A stretch of DNA of 46,239 nt from JAXGTO01 sp040774885 (GCA_040774885.1 JAXGTO010000020.1:1-46239), one strand, 5' to 3'; shown: positions 16,871 to 25,427, counted from the first letter of the stretch. Notes: generated by a model from the sequence alone, not told the origin. Numbers and translations are program-made.

Positions 16871-18624
16871 ATGGTCGGGTCCGTCGACGAAGAACTGCTG
16901 GACGACTCCGCTAAACGGGACGGCACCGCCGAGCCTGATTTTCGTGATGATTCGGAACGCGAAGCGAATCAGGCCGCCCAGGATGCAGGCGAAACGGAAA
17001 CCGGTACTACGCTCGATTCGTCGGTAGGATCTTCGGCGGCGCTCATCTCCGCCTGCACCATCGTCAGCCGCATCACCGGTTTCTTGCGCACGTGGGCCAT
17101 GGCCTTCGCGCTCGGCTCCACACTGCTTGCCAGTTCCTATCAGGTGGCAAACAACCTGCCCAATATGCTCTACGAACTTGCCGTGGGCGGCATGATCGTC
17201 ACTGCGTTTTTGCCGGTGTACGTGTCGGTTAAAAAGAAGCTGGGAGACGCCGGCGGCAATGCCTACGCATCCAATCTGCTGGGATTGACCATCATCTTCT
17301 TAGGCGTGGTGGCGCTTATCTGCACGCTGTTCGCGCCGCAGCTCATCTACACCCAGAGTTTCATGAACGACCAGTCCGAGATGGAAACAGCGGTGTTCTT
17401 CTTCCGCTTCTTCGCCATTCAGATCGTCTTCTACGGGGTGTCGGCCATCGTGTCGGGCGTGCTCAATGCCAACCGCGACTTCCTCTGGTCATCGCTGGCA
17501 CCTTCGTTCAACAACGTCATCGTCATCATCACTTTCGTTGCCTATGCCCTGGTGTCGCCCACCAATCCCGAACTGGCCTTGTGGATCATCGCCATCGGCA
17601 ATCCGCTGGGTGTGTTCGTGCAGATGGCCATGCAGATTCCCGCATTGCATCGCCATGGCATCAAGATCAATTTCCGCATCAACATCCATGATCCGGCTCT
17701 TCGCGAAACGCTTTCGATCGGCGTGCCCGCCATCATCGTGATGGCCACGTCGTGCGTCATCGTTTCGGTGCAGAATTCCGTTGCCTACGAAGTGGCCGGC
17801 AACGGACCCTCCATCATCAGCTACGCACGGCTGTGGTTCACGCTTCCCTATGCGTTTTGGCGGTGCCCATAACCACGGCTATGTTCACCGAGCTTTCCGA
17901 GATGAAGGCCAACGGCAACAGGGAAGATTTCAAGTCGTCCATCATCAACGGCACGCGGCAGATAGTCTTCCTCACCACGCCGTTTGCGCTCTATCTCATC
18001 GTGTTCGCCATTCCATTGGTCACGCTCTATCATGCCGGCGCCTTCACTGAAGAAAACATCTTCCAGGTATCGTATTACCTGACCGCCCTGGCGCTTTCGC
18101 TGCCGTTCTACGGTGTGAATACCTATCTGCAGAAGATCTTCAGCGCTTTGCGCCAGATGAAACGCTTCGCCGTCATCAATATCTTCTGCGCCTTGATCCA
18201 GATCGGTTTCACCCTGTTGTTCGGCACGGTCATTATGGCGGACACCAACTATGCGCTTGAAGCGGTGGCTTTGGGCGAATCGGTGTTCTTCATCTGCTCG
18301 GACATCATCTGCTTTTTGTATTTGCGCAAGCGCTACGGATCGTTCGGCATTCGCCATGTGGTGGTCACGTTCGTGCGCAGCTTGGCGTTGGGGCTGTTGG
18401 GCGCGGCGGTTGGCTGGCTCATCCTGTACCTGCTCCAGACCTTCTTCGGTACGTATTACGGCAGCATCTGGCGCGCGTTCGTCTACACGGTTATCGCCGG
18501 CGTCCCTGCCGTCGTCGTGACGTTCGGACTGGCTATCAAGCTCAATCTGCCCGGGGCCAAGTTCATCGCCGACACCGTCCACGCCATCACGGGAAAGTTC
18601 AAGGCCAAACTGCATCGCGGATAG
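16871..18624 (+). pseudogene. murJ: Lipid II flippase MurJ, interrupted by a one-base frameshift
   Basis: MurJ (MviN) flips lipid II across the membrane. The first frame runs from 16871, with about 55 acidic residues, then ISACTIVSRITGFLRTW, NNLPNMLYELAVGGM and many hydrophobic spans, and ends at TAA 17870-17872. The family sequence resumes in the -1 frame from about 17857 (LAVPITTAMFTELSEM) and continues to 18624. One extra T in the run 17855-17858 would join both into about 584 residues. No slippery heptamer or other recoding signal is seen. Since MurJ is usually essential, this may be a sequencing or assembly error rather than a real loss. It starts 6 bp after asnB. Confidence 0.88.
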
Positions 18625-18653
18625 CCGATGCCGAGGCGCGCCTGCGGTAGGGC

Positions 18654-18659
18654 TATACT
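18654..18659 (+). promoter_or_regulatory. -10 element before nadK
   Basis: TATACT is a good -10 located 39 bp before the nadK start codon. No -35 match is seen at the normal spacing. Weak evidence. Confidence 0.35.
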
Positions 18660-18697
18660 GTGTATGCATTCGAACCACCTGCTGCATAGGAGCACGC

Positions 18698-19564
18698 ATG
18701 CACATCCTGATCGTCCGAAATGATTCCAACAAAGGCGCCGTCGAGGCGTCGGTGTTGTTGCAGGCCTATTGTTCCAGCCAGTCGATTGCGTTCACCAACG
18801 TGGATGCCTTCGAACTTGCCGTTCTTTCCCAAACGGCCGATCCCGCCGGTTTCGATTTGGCCGTGGTGCTCGGCGGCGACGGCACCATCTTGCGTACCGC
18901 CGGGTTCATCGGCGGGGCCGGCACACCCATTCTGGGCATCAACTTCGGGCGGTTGGGCTTTCTCGCAAACGGCAGCGACGAAGGCGTCTTGGAAGTGGTC
19001 GGCGCCGCATTGGCCGGCGATGTGCAGCGCGAAGAACGCTCCAACCTTTCCGTGCAAGTTGAATGCGATGGCGACGAAGACCTCGATGTCGAACAGGTGA
19101 TGGGGGAGCCCGCGCGCGAATTCTTCGCCTTGAACGAGATGGCCCTCACCCGCGGGGTGTCGGGTCGAATCATCGATTTCTCGCTGCGTATCGGCGGTGC
19201 CCGTATCGCCGAGATGCGCGGGGATGGCATGGTGGTGGCCAGCGCCACCGGGTCGACCGCCTATGCGCTTTCGGCCGGCGGACCCCTGGTTGCCCCCAGC
19301 TTCACCGGATTGGTTGCGGTGCCTTTGGCACCCCACACCATCAAATCGCGCGCCGTGGTGACCGGCCCCAGCGATGTGGTCGAAATCGGCCTTGACGGCG
19401 GCAGACCCGCCACCGACGAGGCCGCGCTCTTCATCGACGGAAACCAAATCGATTTCGATCGCCCCGTGCGCCGCATCTGCGTGATGCGCGGCCCCGACCC
19501 CACGGTGCTTCTGCGTTACAAGAGTGAAGGGTTCTACGCCCACGCCTCAAGCGTCTTCTTCTGA
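18698..19564 (+). CDS. nadK: NAD kinase
   Basis: A 288-residue NAD kinase that phosphorylates NAD+ to NADP+. The catalytic GGDGT motif is at residues 59-63. The conserved substrate segment ALNEMALTRG and the glycine-rich ATGSTAYALSAGGPL follow. There is no N-terminal extension, giving the usual bacterial length. TAGGAG precedes the ATG. It is a single gene between murJ and pyrG: a -10 lies upstream and a large palindrome starts at its stop codon. Confidence 0.95.
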   Translation: MHILIVRNDSNKGAVEASVLLQAYCSSQSIAFTNVDAFELAVLSQTADPAGFDLAVVLGGDGTILRTAGFIGGAGTPILGINFGRLGFLANGSDEGVLEVVGAALAGDVQREERSNLSVQVECDGDEDLDVEQVMGEPAREFFALNEMALTRGVSGRIIDFSLRIGGARIAEMRGDGMVVASATGSTAYALSAGGPLVAPSFTGLVAVPLAPHTIKSRAVVTGPSDVVEIGLDGGRPATDEAALFIDGNQIDFDRPVRRICVMRGPDPTVLLRYKSEGFYAHASSVFF

Positions 19565-19668
19565 GAAGCGCTCTGGGGGCGCGCTTTCGCCCTTGTTTTC
19601 GCGCTTGCGTAGCAGCGAGTACGCGGCGCGCGAAAGGCGGGCGAAATCGCGCCCCCAGAGCGCTTCTC
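19563..19668. repeat. Long palindromic element E2 (106 bp) after nadK
   Basis: The arms 19563-19583 and 19648-19668 are perfectly complementary over 21 bp. After one mismatch the pairing continues for another 8 bp (TTTCGCCC with GGGCGAAA), then through a TCGCGC/GCGCGA block to a small loop. The first bases overlap the nadK stop codon. The inner right segment GGCGGGCGAAATCG (19636-19649) is shared with element E1 at 6024. It could act as the nadK terminator, though there is no T run. The rest of the gap to pyrG (19669-19872) shows only a possible -10, TAGAAT at 19754. Confidence 0.8.
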
Positions 19669-19872
19669 GCCGGGAATGAATGCGCGCTTGTCGGTTTTTT
19701 CTGCTGACGGCGAAAACTTTTTCGGTGACACGGATGTAGGGATGGTTTTGCCGTAGAATAAACAAGCGTTTGAAGCGCGCAGATTCGCGCGGTGTTCGGG
19801 CGCATTCCCTCTCAATATGCCGCATGCCCGACGCCCCGCTGCGCCATCGTTTTCGCATACGTGAGGAGCATC

Positions 19873-21510
19873 ATGACCAAGCACATCTTCGTGACCGGCG
19901 GCGTCGTATCCAGTTTGGGCAAGGGCATCACTGCCGCTTCCCTGGGCCATCTGCTCAAAGCCCGCGGATACAAGGTCACCATGCAGAAGATGGACCCGTA
20001 TCTCAACGTCGATCCCGGCACCATGAGTCCGTTCCAGCATGGCGAGGTGTTCGTCACCGACGACGGCCATGAAGGTGACCTCGACCTGGGGCACTACGAG
20101 CGGTTCATCGACGAGAATCTCACCCGTGAGTCCAACTTCACGCAAGGATCCATCTACCAGAGCCTTATCGCTCGTGAGCGCCGCGGCGACTTCCTGGGCG
20201 GAACCGTTCAGGTCATCCCGCATGTTACCGAGGCCATCAAAGAACGCCTGCGCCGCATTGCCGACCAGACCGATGCCGACATCGTCATCAGCGAAATCGG
20301 CGGCACCATCGGCGACATCGAAAGCCAGCCGTTTATCGAGGCCGCCCGTCAGTTCCGCAAAGAAAAAGGCGCCGAAAACGTCATCTTCGTGCATTGCACG
20401 TTGGTTCCCTATATCGCCGCTGCCCATGAGGTCAAAACCAAGCCTACGCAGCATAGCGTCAAAGAGCTGCGCAGCATCGGCGTGCAGCCCGATTTCATCG
20501 TGTGCCGCAGTGACCATGAAGTTGAGGAAAAGGTTCGCGAGAAGATCGCGCTGTTCTGCGACGTTGCTCCCGAAGACGTGCTGGAATGCAGCGATGCGCC
20601 TTCGATCTACGAAGTGCCGCTGGGCCTTCACGCCCAAGAATTCGACCGTAAAGTGCTCGATCGCCTGGGCATGGAATCGCCCGACATCGACCTGACTCCG
20701 CTTAAAACGTTTTTGGAAAAGTCCAAGAAGTGCCGTCGCCACATCGATATCGCCGTGGTCGGCAAATATGTCAGCCTGCCCGATGCCTACCTTTCCGTCA
20801 TCGAAGCTCTGGGCCATGCCGGCGTGGCAAATGGCGTGCATGTCAACGTGCATCTGGTCGACGGCGAAGAGCTGACGGCCAAAAACGTCAAAGAGCAGCT
20901 GGGAGAAATGGACGGTATCCTGGTGCCCGGCGGCTTCGGACAACGCGCCTTCGAGGGGAAGATCCTCGCCGCCAAATACGCTCGCGAGAACAAGATTCCT
21001 TATCTCGGCATCTGCCTGGGCCTTCAGGCGGCTGTGTGCGAGTTCGCGCGCAACGTTGCCAATATGCCCGGCGCCACGTCGGCCGAGTTCGATGAAACCG
21101 CCGAATATCCGGTGATCGACCTCATGCCTGAGCAAGAGGACGTTGAGGACAAGGGCGGCACCATGCGTTTGGGCGCCTATCCCTGCAAGGTGGTTCCCGG
21201 CACAAAGGCCGATGCGGCCTATGGCGATGAGGTCATCTACGAGCGTCATCGTCATCGCTACGAGGTCAACAACCAGTTCCGCGGCAAGCTCGAAGAGGCC
21301 GGCTTGATCATTTCGGGTATCTCGCCCAATGGCCGCCTCACCGAGATGATCGAGCTGCCCGACCATCCGTGGTTCGTGGCGAGCCAAGGCCATCCCGAAT
21401 TCAAGAGCCGTCCCTGGAATCCGCATCCTTTGTTCCGTGATTTCGTTGCGGCGTCTGCCGTGCAGCATCGCAATGCATCTGCGGCCGAAAAGCAGGCGGC
21501 GCGGCAGTAG
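19873..21510 (+). CDS. pyrG: CTP synthase
   Basis: A 545-residue CTP synthase, converting UTP, ATP and glutamine to CTP. The N-terminal synthase domain starts MTKHIFVTGGVVSSLGKG and has DPYLNVDPGTMSPFQHGEVFV and SEIGGTIGDIES. The C-terminal class I glutaminase has its nucleophile C381 in GICLGLQ and the catalytic H/E in GHPEFKSRP. The ATG at 19873 follows GTGAGGAGC. Upstream in-frame residues are rejected as non-homologous. A Xer recombinase follows 21 bp downstream, the same order as in other actinobacteria. Confidence 0.97.
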   Translation: MTKHIFVTGGVVSSLGKGITAASLGHLLKARGYKVTMQKMDPYLNVDPGTMSPFQHGEVFVTDDGHEGDLDLGHYERFIDENLTRESNFTQGSIYQSLIARERRGDFLGGTVQVIPHVTEAIKERLRRIADQTDADIVISEIGGTIGDIESQPFIEAARQFRKEKGAENVIFVHCTLVPYIAAAHEVKTKPTQHSVKELRSIGVQPDFIVCRSDHEVEEKVREKIALFCDVAPEDVLECSDAPSIYEVPLGLHAQEFDRKVLDRLGMESPDIDLTPLKTFLEKSKKCRRHIDIAVVGKYVSLPDAYLSVIEALGHAGVANGVHVNVHLVDGEELTAKNVKEQLGEMDGILVPGGFGQRAFEGKILAAKYARENKIPYLGICLGLQAAVCEFARNVANMPGATSAEFDETAEYPVIDLMPEQEDVEDKGGTMRLGAYPCKVVPGTKADAAYGDEVIYERHRHRYEVNNQFRGKLEEAGLIISGISPNGRLTEMIELPDHPWFVASQGHPEFKSRPWNPHPLFRDFVAASAVQHRNASAAEKQAARQ

Positions 21511-21531
21511 GGCTGAACCTGCGCGCAATCG

Positions 21532-22464
21532 ATGGAAGACGACATCGAAGAATACTTGAGTTATCTGGCGGTGGAGCGCGGAGCTTCACCGCTCACCATT
21601 TCCGCCTATCGTCACGACCTTGCGTTGTATCGAAGCTACTTGAGCGATCCCAAGTTGGGAGCGGCACGGACATTCACTTCGTTTTCCCAGGTAGACCGTA
21701 AGGCTGTCACCGATTTCGAGGTTTATTTGGCGGAAACCAAGAAGTACAAGGCCACCAGCCTTTCCCGCTGTGTGGCCGCGCTCAAGAGCTTCCACAAATT
21801 CATGGTGCGCGAAGGACGGCTTGAAAGCGATCCCACTGAAACCATCGGGCTTCCCAAGAAGCCCGAGCGCTTGCCCGATGTGCTCTCCATCGAACAGGTT
21901 ACCCAGCTCATCGAAAGCGTCGATGGCGAAACGCCGATCGATTTGCGCAATCGCGCCATCCTCGAAGTCCTCTACGGATGCGGCGTGCGCGTCAGCGAGC
22001 TCGTCGGCATGAATAAAGACGATATCTTTTTCGACGACGGGTTCATCCGCGTTATCGGCAAGGGGGACAAAGAGCGCATCACGCCGCTTTCGGGTGCTGC
22101 CGAGCGATGGCTGGCCAAATATCTGGATGCCGGTCGCGCCCAACTTGTGCAGCGCTATTCCAAGCCGACTGCAGCCGTGTTCCTCAATGCTCGCGGCGGC
22201 CGCCTTTCGCGCCAAAGCGTCGCGGCCATCGTCCAACGCGCCGGGATGGTCATCGGCGTGGACAACCTGCATCCCCATACGTTGCGCCATTCCTTCGCCA
22301 CTCATATGCTCGAGGGCGGGGCCGACCTGCGTGTAATCCAAGACATCCTGGGCCACTCGGATATTTCCACCACCCAGATCTATACGCACGTCCAGCAAGA
22401 CCATATTCGCGAAGAATACCTGCACGCCCATCCCCGTGCGCATTCTCAATCCGCCGAAAGATGA
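21532..22464 (+). CDS. xerD: Tyrosine site-specific recombinase XerD/XerC type
   Basis: A 310-residue tyrosine recombinase, probably resolving chromosome dimers at dif. The N-terminal SAM-like core-binding domain spans residues 1-100. The catalytic set is complete: R153 (GVRVSEL), K177 (GKGDKER), H249/R252 (HTLRHSFATHML), H275 (GHSDISTT) and Y284. No second Xer gene lies in the window. The last codons (ending HSQSAER) run into the first unit of a 66-bp tandem repeat at 22451, so the extreme C-terminus may have been remodelled by the repeat. No dif site was recognised nearby. XerC versus XerD naming is uncertain. Confidence 0.9.
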   Translation: MEDDIEEYLSYLAVERGASPLTISAYRHDLALYRSYLSDPKLGAARTFTSFSQVDRKAVTDFEVYLAETKKYKATSLSRCVAALKSFHKFMVREGRLESDPTETIGLPKKPERLPDVLSIEQVTQLIESVDGETPIDLRNRAILEVLYGCGVRVSELVGMNKDDIFFDDGFIRVIGKGDKERITPLSGAAERWLAKYLDAGRAQLVQRYSKPTAAVFLNARGGRLSRQSVAAIVQRAGMVIGVDNLHPHTLRHSFATHMLEGGADLRVIQDILGHSDISTTQIYTHVQQDHIREEYLHAHPRAHSQSAER

Positions 22465-22680
22465 GCCGCGGCAATCTGGGCATCGAGTGCGCAGCGTGCG
22501 GCCCTGCATTCCGATTCCGCCGAAAGTTGAATCGCGGCAACCTGGGTGTCGAGTATGCAGCGTGCGACCCTGCATCCCGATTCTGCTAAAAGTTGAATCG
22601 TGACATCACCTTTGAAGCCGTGGCATTCCGTTTCGGTCAGAAGCTGAGCCGCAGCAACCAGTATTCGAGCCACCCCGGAG
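22451..22680. repeat. 66-bp tandem repeat, about 3.5 degenerate units
   Basis: Units begin at 22451, 22517 and 22583 (CCGCCGAAAG-like starts) with a decayed fourth near 22634. The first two are about 85% alike. The first unit overlaps the 3' end of xerD. The period is a multiple of three, but no complete gene is recognised. Confidence 0.75.
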
Positions 22681-22693
22681 CCATCGCCCTGTT

Positions 22694-23275
22694 TCAAGCT
22701 CGTTGAAATTGAGCCAAGATAACTTCACCTATTTTTCCCACTCTTTCAGTGGTGATATTCCATCCTTGCTGCAAGCGAGCCAAGGCAACTATTTGAAACC
22801 AGTCGCCAACGGAAAGGAATTCGGGGTTCCCTTCTAAGATCGGAGGGGTCACGGTGCTTTGGATTAAATCAGCGGCTGACCCTTTGCTCCTCAACTGGCT
22901 TGAAGGCATGCGGGCGGTTGTGCCTCCATTGCAGTCTTGAACGGCCTCGAAGAGCCCGATCCATTCAATCTCTCTGCAAATTATGATCGCTTCGGCTCCG
23001 GGGGGCTGTTGGCCGACTGCTCCCGGATGGCCTTTTGCCCATACTGTCTTAAACGCCCCCATAGTCTTCGTTGGCGGCTTGCGCAATCCTCCTTGTTGGG
23101 TGCGCTGGTTTCTTGCCGCCAGCTGCATGCAAACGGTTTGTTTGCCGTGTCTGAATCGTGCAGTACCTCGTTTTATTTTGTATTCGAATTCGATTTTGAG
23201 GTATGGCATGAAATTGCATGAGAAATGGAAGCGTTTTGCCAGTTCATTACAGCAGCACCAGTGAAAAACGATCAA
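22694..23275 (-). other. Minus-strand open frame of 193 codons, doubtful
   Basis: An open minus-strand frame whose last 90 or so residues (for example PEFLSVGDWFQIVALARLQQ) look protein-like and whose DNA is more AT-rich than the neighbours. It begins at a TTG without a clear ribosome binding site, and its N-terminal third is encoded by the palindrome H2 region. I recognise no family. It could be a remnant of a transferred gene or chance. It occupies most of the otherwise non-coding stretch 22681-23280. Confidence 0.2.
23156..23211. repeat. 56-bp palindrome, copy H2
   Basis: The arms TCGTGCAGTACCTC (23156-23169) and GAGGTATGGCATGA (23198-23211) pair with three mismatches around a 28-nt AT-rich loop containing ATTCGAATTCGA. 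It has the same width and layout as the copies at 12922, 13057 and 23279. Confidence 0.75.
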
Positions 23276-23278
23276 AAA

Positions 23279-23334
23279 TGATGCTGTACCTCAGATTCGA
23301 CGACCATTATTTCGAAATAAGAGGTACTGCACGA
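23279..23334. repeat. 56-bp palindrome, copy H3
   Basis: The left arm TGATGCTGTACCTC (23279-23292) and right arm GAGGTACTGCACGA (23321-23334) flank a 28-nt AT-rich loop containing TTTCGAAA. The complement of its right arm is identical to the left arm of copy H2. It starts 123 bp after H2. Confidence 0.78.
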
Positions 23335-23442
23335 TTTTCTGAGAGTCGGTCCTCCTCCGGCCGCCCTGTTCGAAGCAGCTTCTCGACCTTCTGTGGTCTT
23401 AGTGGCTGCTGCCTGATTATCACGGAATCCATGTCGGGCATC

Positions 23443-23568
23443 TCCCCCTGCTCGCCCGATTTCGCAGCACCTTCGTCCCGTGCTTCCCCCTGCTCGTCCG
23501 ATTTTGCAGCACCTTCGTCCCGTGCTTCCCCCTGCTCGTCCGATTTTGCAGCATCTTCGTACGATGGT
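23443..23568. repeat. 42-bp tandem repeat, three units
   Basis: Units start at 23443, 23485 and 23527 (TCCCCCTGCTCG..). Units one and two are nearly identical over 42 bp; the third diverges at its end. It lies 109 bp after palindrome H3. Together with the palindromes it accounts for the gene-free stretch 23280-23848; after 23600 I see nothing until the mraZ promoter. Confidence 0.8.
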
Positions 23569-23848
23569 TCCTGCCGCGCACCCGATTTCGCGGCGTCCCC
23601 GTTCGGCTTCTTTCGCCCAATGCGTCAAGCCAGTTCTTTTACCCTGGATGGATTGGGTGCAGCGCACTCGATTCGGCAGCGCTGCCTTCAATGCCTCCCA
23701 CTTTATCCCACCATCTCTCCACAACGCCTTTACCCCTATATCTAGGGTAGGGGATGGCCTGGTATTCCTTATCTTGATAGGGTTCTTGGTAATCCATCTG
23801 ACTACGTTGCGTTCAAGTGTGAAAAGCAGCTGAAATGCCGCCAATATG

Positions 23849-23881
23849 TTGCGAAGTGGGGCGAAGTGGGATAGAATGGCA
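23849..23881 (+). promoter_or_regulatory. dcw promoter overlapped by MraZ-type TGGG repeats
   Basis: TTGCGA (23849-23854) and TAGAAT (23872-23877) are spaced by 17 bp. Across it, TGGGG (23857), TGGGA (23867) and TGGCA (23877) recur every 10 bp, the spacing of MraZ operators described in Escherichia coli and mycoplasmas. MraZ bound here would cover the promoter, consistent with self-repression of the cluster. Confidence 0.8.
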
Positions 23882-23920
23882 GCCGTTGGAAGAGCAGTGC
23901 AAACATGGAAAGGAGATGGG

Positions 23921-24361
23921 ATGGCGAACCTCCGCGGCGAATACCGGCACAAGCTGGATGCCAAGGGCCGTCTTTCCCTCCCTTCTGCATTTCGCAAAGC
24001 GCTTCCAAAGGATCTCGTGGTGACGCTGTCGCCCGAAAAGGACTGCCTGTTCGCATTCGCAAGTGAGAACTTCGATGCGTGGGTCATGTCCCTGTTCGAC
24101 AACGTGGGCGGCTTCCAGCCGGGCAACAAGGAACACGCGCATGCGCGTCGTTTGCTCAATTCCCGGGCAAAAGCCGTCGAGTTGGACGGATCAGGCCGCA
24201 TCGGCCTTTCCGCAGACCAGCGTGCGTCAGTCGACTTGGACAAAGAAGTCGTTCTCGTGGGCGATGCCGACCATTTCGAGATCTGGAACGCAAAGCGTTG
24301 GGACGAAACCGCTGCGCAGATGGACGATGATCTTTCCGCCCTCTTCTCGTTCGGCGATTGA
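23921..24361 (+). CDS. mraZ: Transcriptional regulator MraZ
   Basis: A 146-residue MraZ with two AbrB/SpoVT-like repeats, each with the DxxxR signature (DAKGRLSLP and DGSGRIGLS). It forms ring-shaped oligomers that bind TGGG repeats at its own promoter and tune the dcw cluster. The ATG at 23921 has AAAGGAG immediately upstream; longer in-frame extensions cross the promoter and are rejected. It lies 10 bp before the rsmH start. First gene of the division and cell-wall cluster. Confidence 0.96.
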   Translation: MANLRGEYRHKLDAKGRLSLPSAFRKALPKDLVVTLSPEKDCLFAFASENFDAWVMSLFDNVGGFQPGNKEHAHARRLLNSRAKAVELDGSGRIGLSADQRASVDLDKEVVLVGDADHFEIWNAKRWDETAAQMDDDLSALFSFGD

Positions 24362-24371
24362 GTCTCAAGAC

Positions 24372-25346
24372 GTGAGCGAAGTGACAAGCGAATATCGGCA
24401 TACACCGGTTCTGCTTTCCGAGTGCCTCGAACAGCTGCGGCTTCAACCGCATGATACGTTCGTGGATGCAACGCTCGGAGGCGCAGGACATTCCATCGAG
24501 GCTGCCAAGCAGCTCGGTCCGGAAGGGGTGCTCATAGGCATCGATCAAGACGAAGTGGCCATCGCGGCTGCCCGTCGCAAGCTCGAAAGCCTGCCTGAGC
24601 AAACTCGGCCCCAACTGGAACTGCTGCGTGGCAATTTCGGACGGTTGGACGACCTGCTGTTGCAGGTCCCCGTTCCCGGAGTCGACGCGTTCTTGTTCGA
24701 CTTGGGGGTATCCTCCGTCCAAATTGATACGCCGTCCCGTGGCTTCTCCTTCAAGGAGATGGCCCCACTTGATATGCGGATGGACCCGGGCAAACAAACC
24801 CTAACCGCAGAAGAGATCGTCAATACTTACAACGCAGCAGATCTCACTCGGGTCATCCGTGAATACTCCGATGAAAAATGGGCCAGCCGCATCGCCGAGT
24901 TCATCGTTGCCGCCCGCGAAAACGGCCGCATCGAAACCAGCGGGCAGTTGGTCGACATCATCAAGGCGGCGGTTCCCGCTTCAGCGCGTCGCAGTGGGGG
25001 GCATCCGGCAAAACGGACGTTCCAAGCTCTGCGCATCGAAGTGAACAGCGAACTCGATGTGCTTCGCCAAGGTTTGCAGGCTGCCGTCAGGTGGCTCAAT
25101 CCGGGCGGCCGCATCGCGGTGATCAGCTACCACTCGTTGGAAGATCGAATCGTCAAAGGCGTGTTCTCCGAACATTCCCAGGGCTGTACTTGCCCGCCCG
25201 ACTTTCCCGTCTGCGTTTGCGGACACGTGCCGATACTGCGCATCATCACTCGCAAACCCGTTTTGCCTACTGAAGAGGAAATTGAGCGCAATCCGCGCGC
25301 TCGCAGTGCCAAGCTGCGGGTGGCGGAAAAGCTCCCCGAAGCATAG
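24372..25346 (+). CDS. rsmH: 16S rRNA (cytosine-N4) methyltransferase RsmH
   Basis: A protein of about 324 residues that methylates N4 of C1402 of 16S rRNA in the decoding centre. The SAM motif FVDATLGGAGHS follows the family start EYRHTPVLLSE, then DAFLFDLGVSSVQID, FSFKEMAPLDMRMDP, KRTFQALRIEVN and ISYHSLEDRIVK. The start is a GTG at 24372, or a second GTG at 24381; neither has a strong ribosome binding site, so coupling to mraZ is likely. Confidence 0.95.
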   Translation: MSEVTSEYRHTPVLLSECLEQLRLQPHDTFVDATLGGAGHSIEAAKQLGPEGVLIGIDQDEVAIAAARRKLESLPEQTRPQLELLRGNFGRLDDLLLQVPVPGVDAFLFDLGVSSVQIDTPSRGFSFKEMAPLDMRMDPGKQTLTAEEIVNTYNAADLTRVIREYSDEKWASRIAEFIVAARENGRIETSGQLVDIIKAAVPASARRSGGHPAKRTFQALRIEVNSELDVLRQGLQAAVRWLNPGGRIAVISYHSLEDRIVKGVFSEHSQGCTCPPDFPVCVCGHVPILRIITRKPVLPTEEEIERNPRARSAKLRVAEKLPEA

Positions 25347-25427
25347 GGAAGCGCGCATATCTGAAAACTTCATAACGATTCATCCGATTCCAAACACCTC
25401 CAAACACAGAAGGGAATCACAGAGGAC

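Noticed and set aside
17845..17872. Programmed -1 frameshift in murJ
   Set aside because: The junction GCG TTT TGG has no X XXY YYZ slippery heptamer, and no downstream stem is evident. A four-T run is also short for polymerase slippage. A missing base is simpler.
23272..24471. 399-codon minus-strand frame across the 42-bp repeats and mraZ
   Set aside because: It lies opposite the well-supported mraZ and rsmH starts and the repeat array; composition is repeat-driven.
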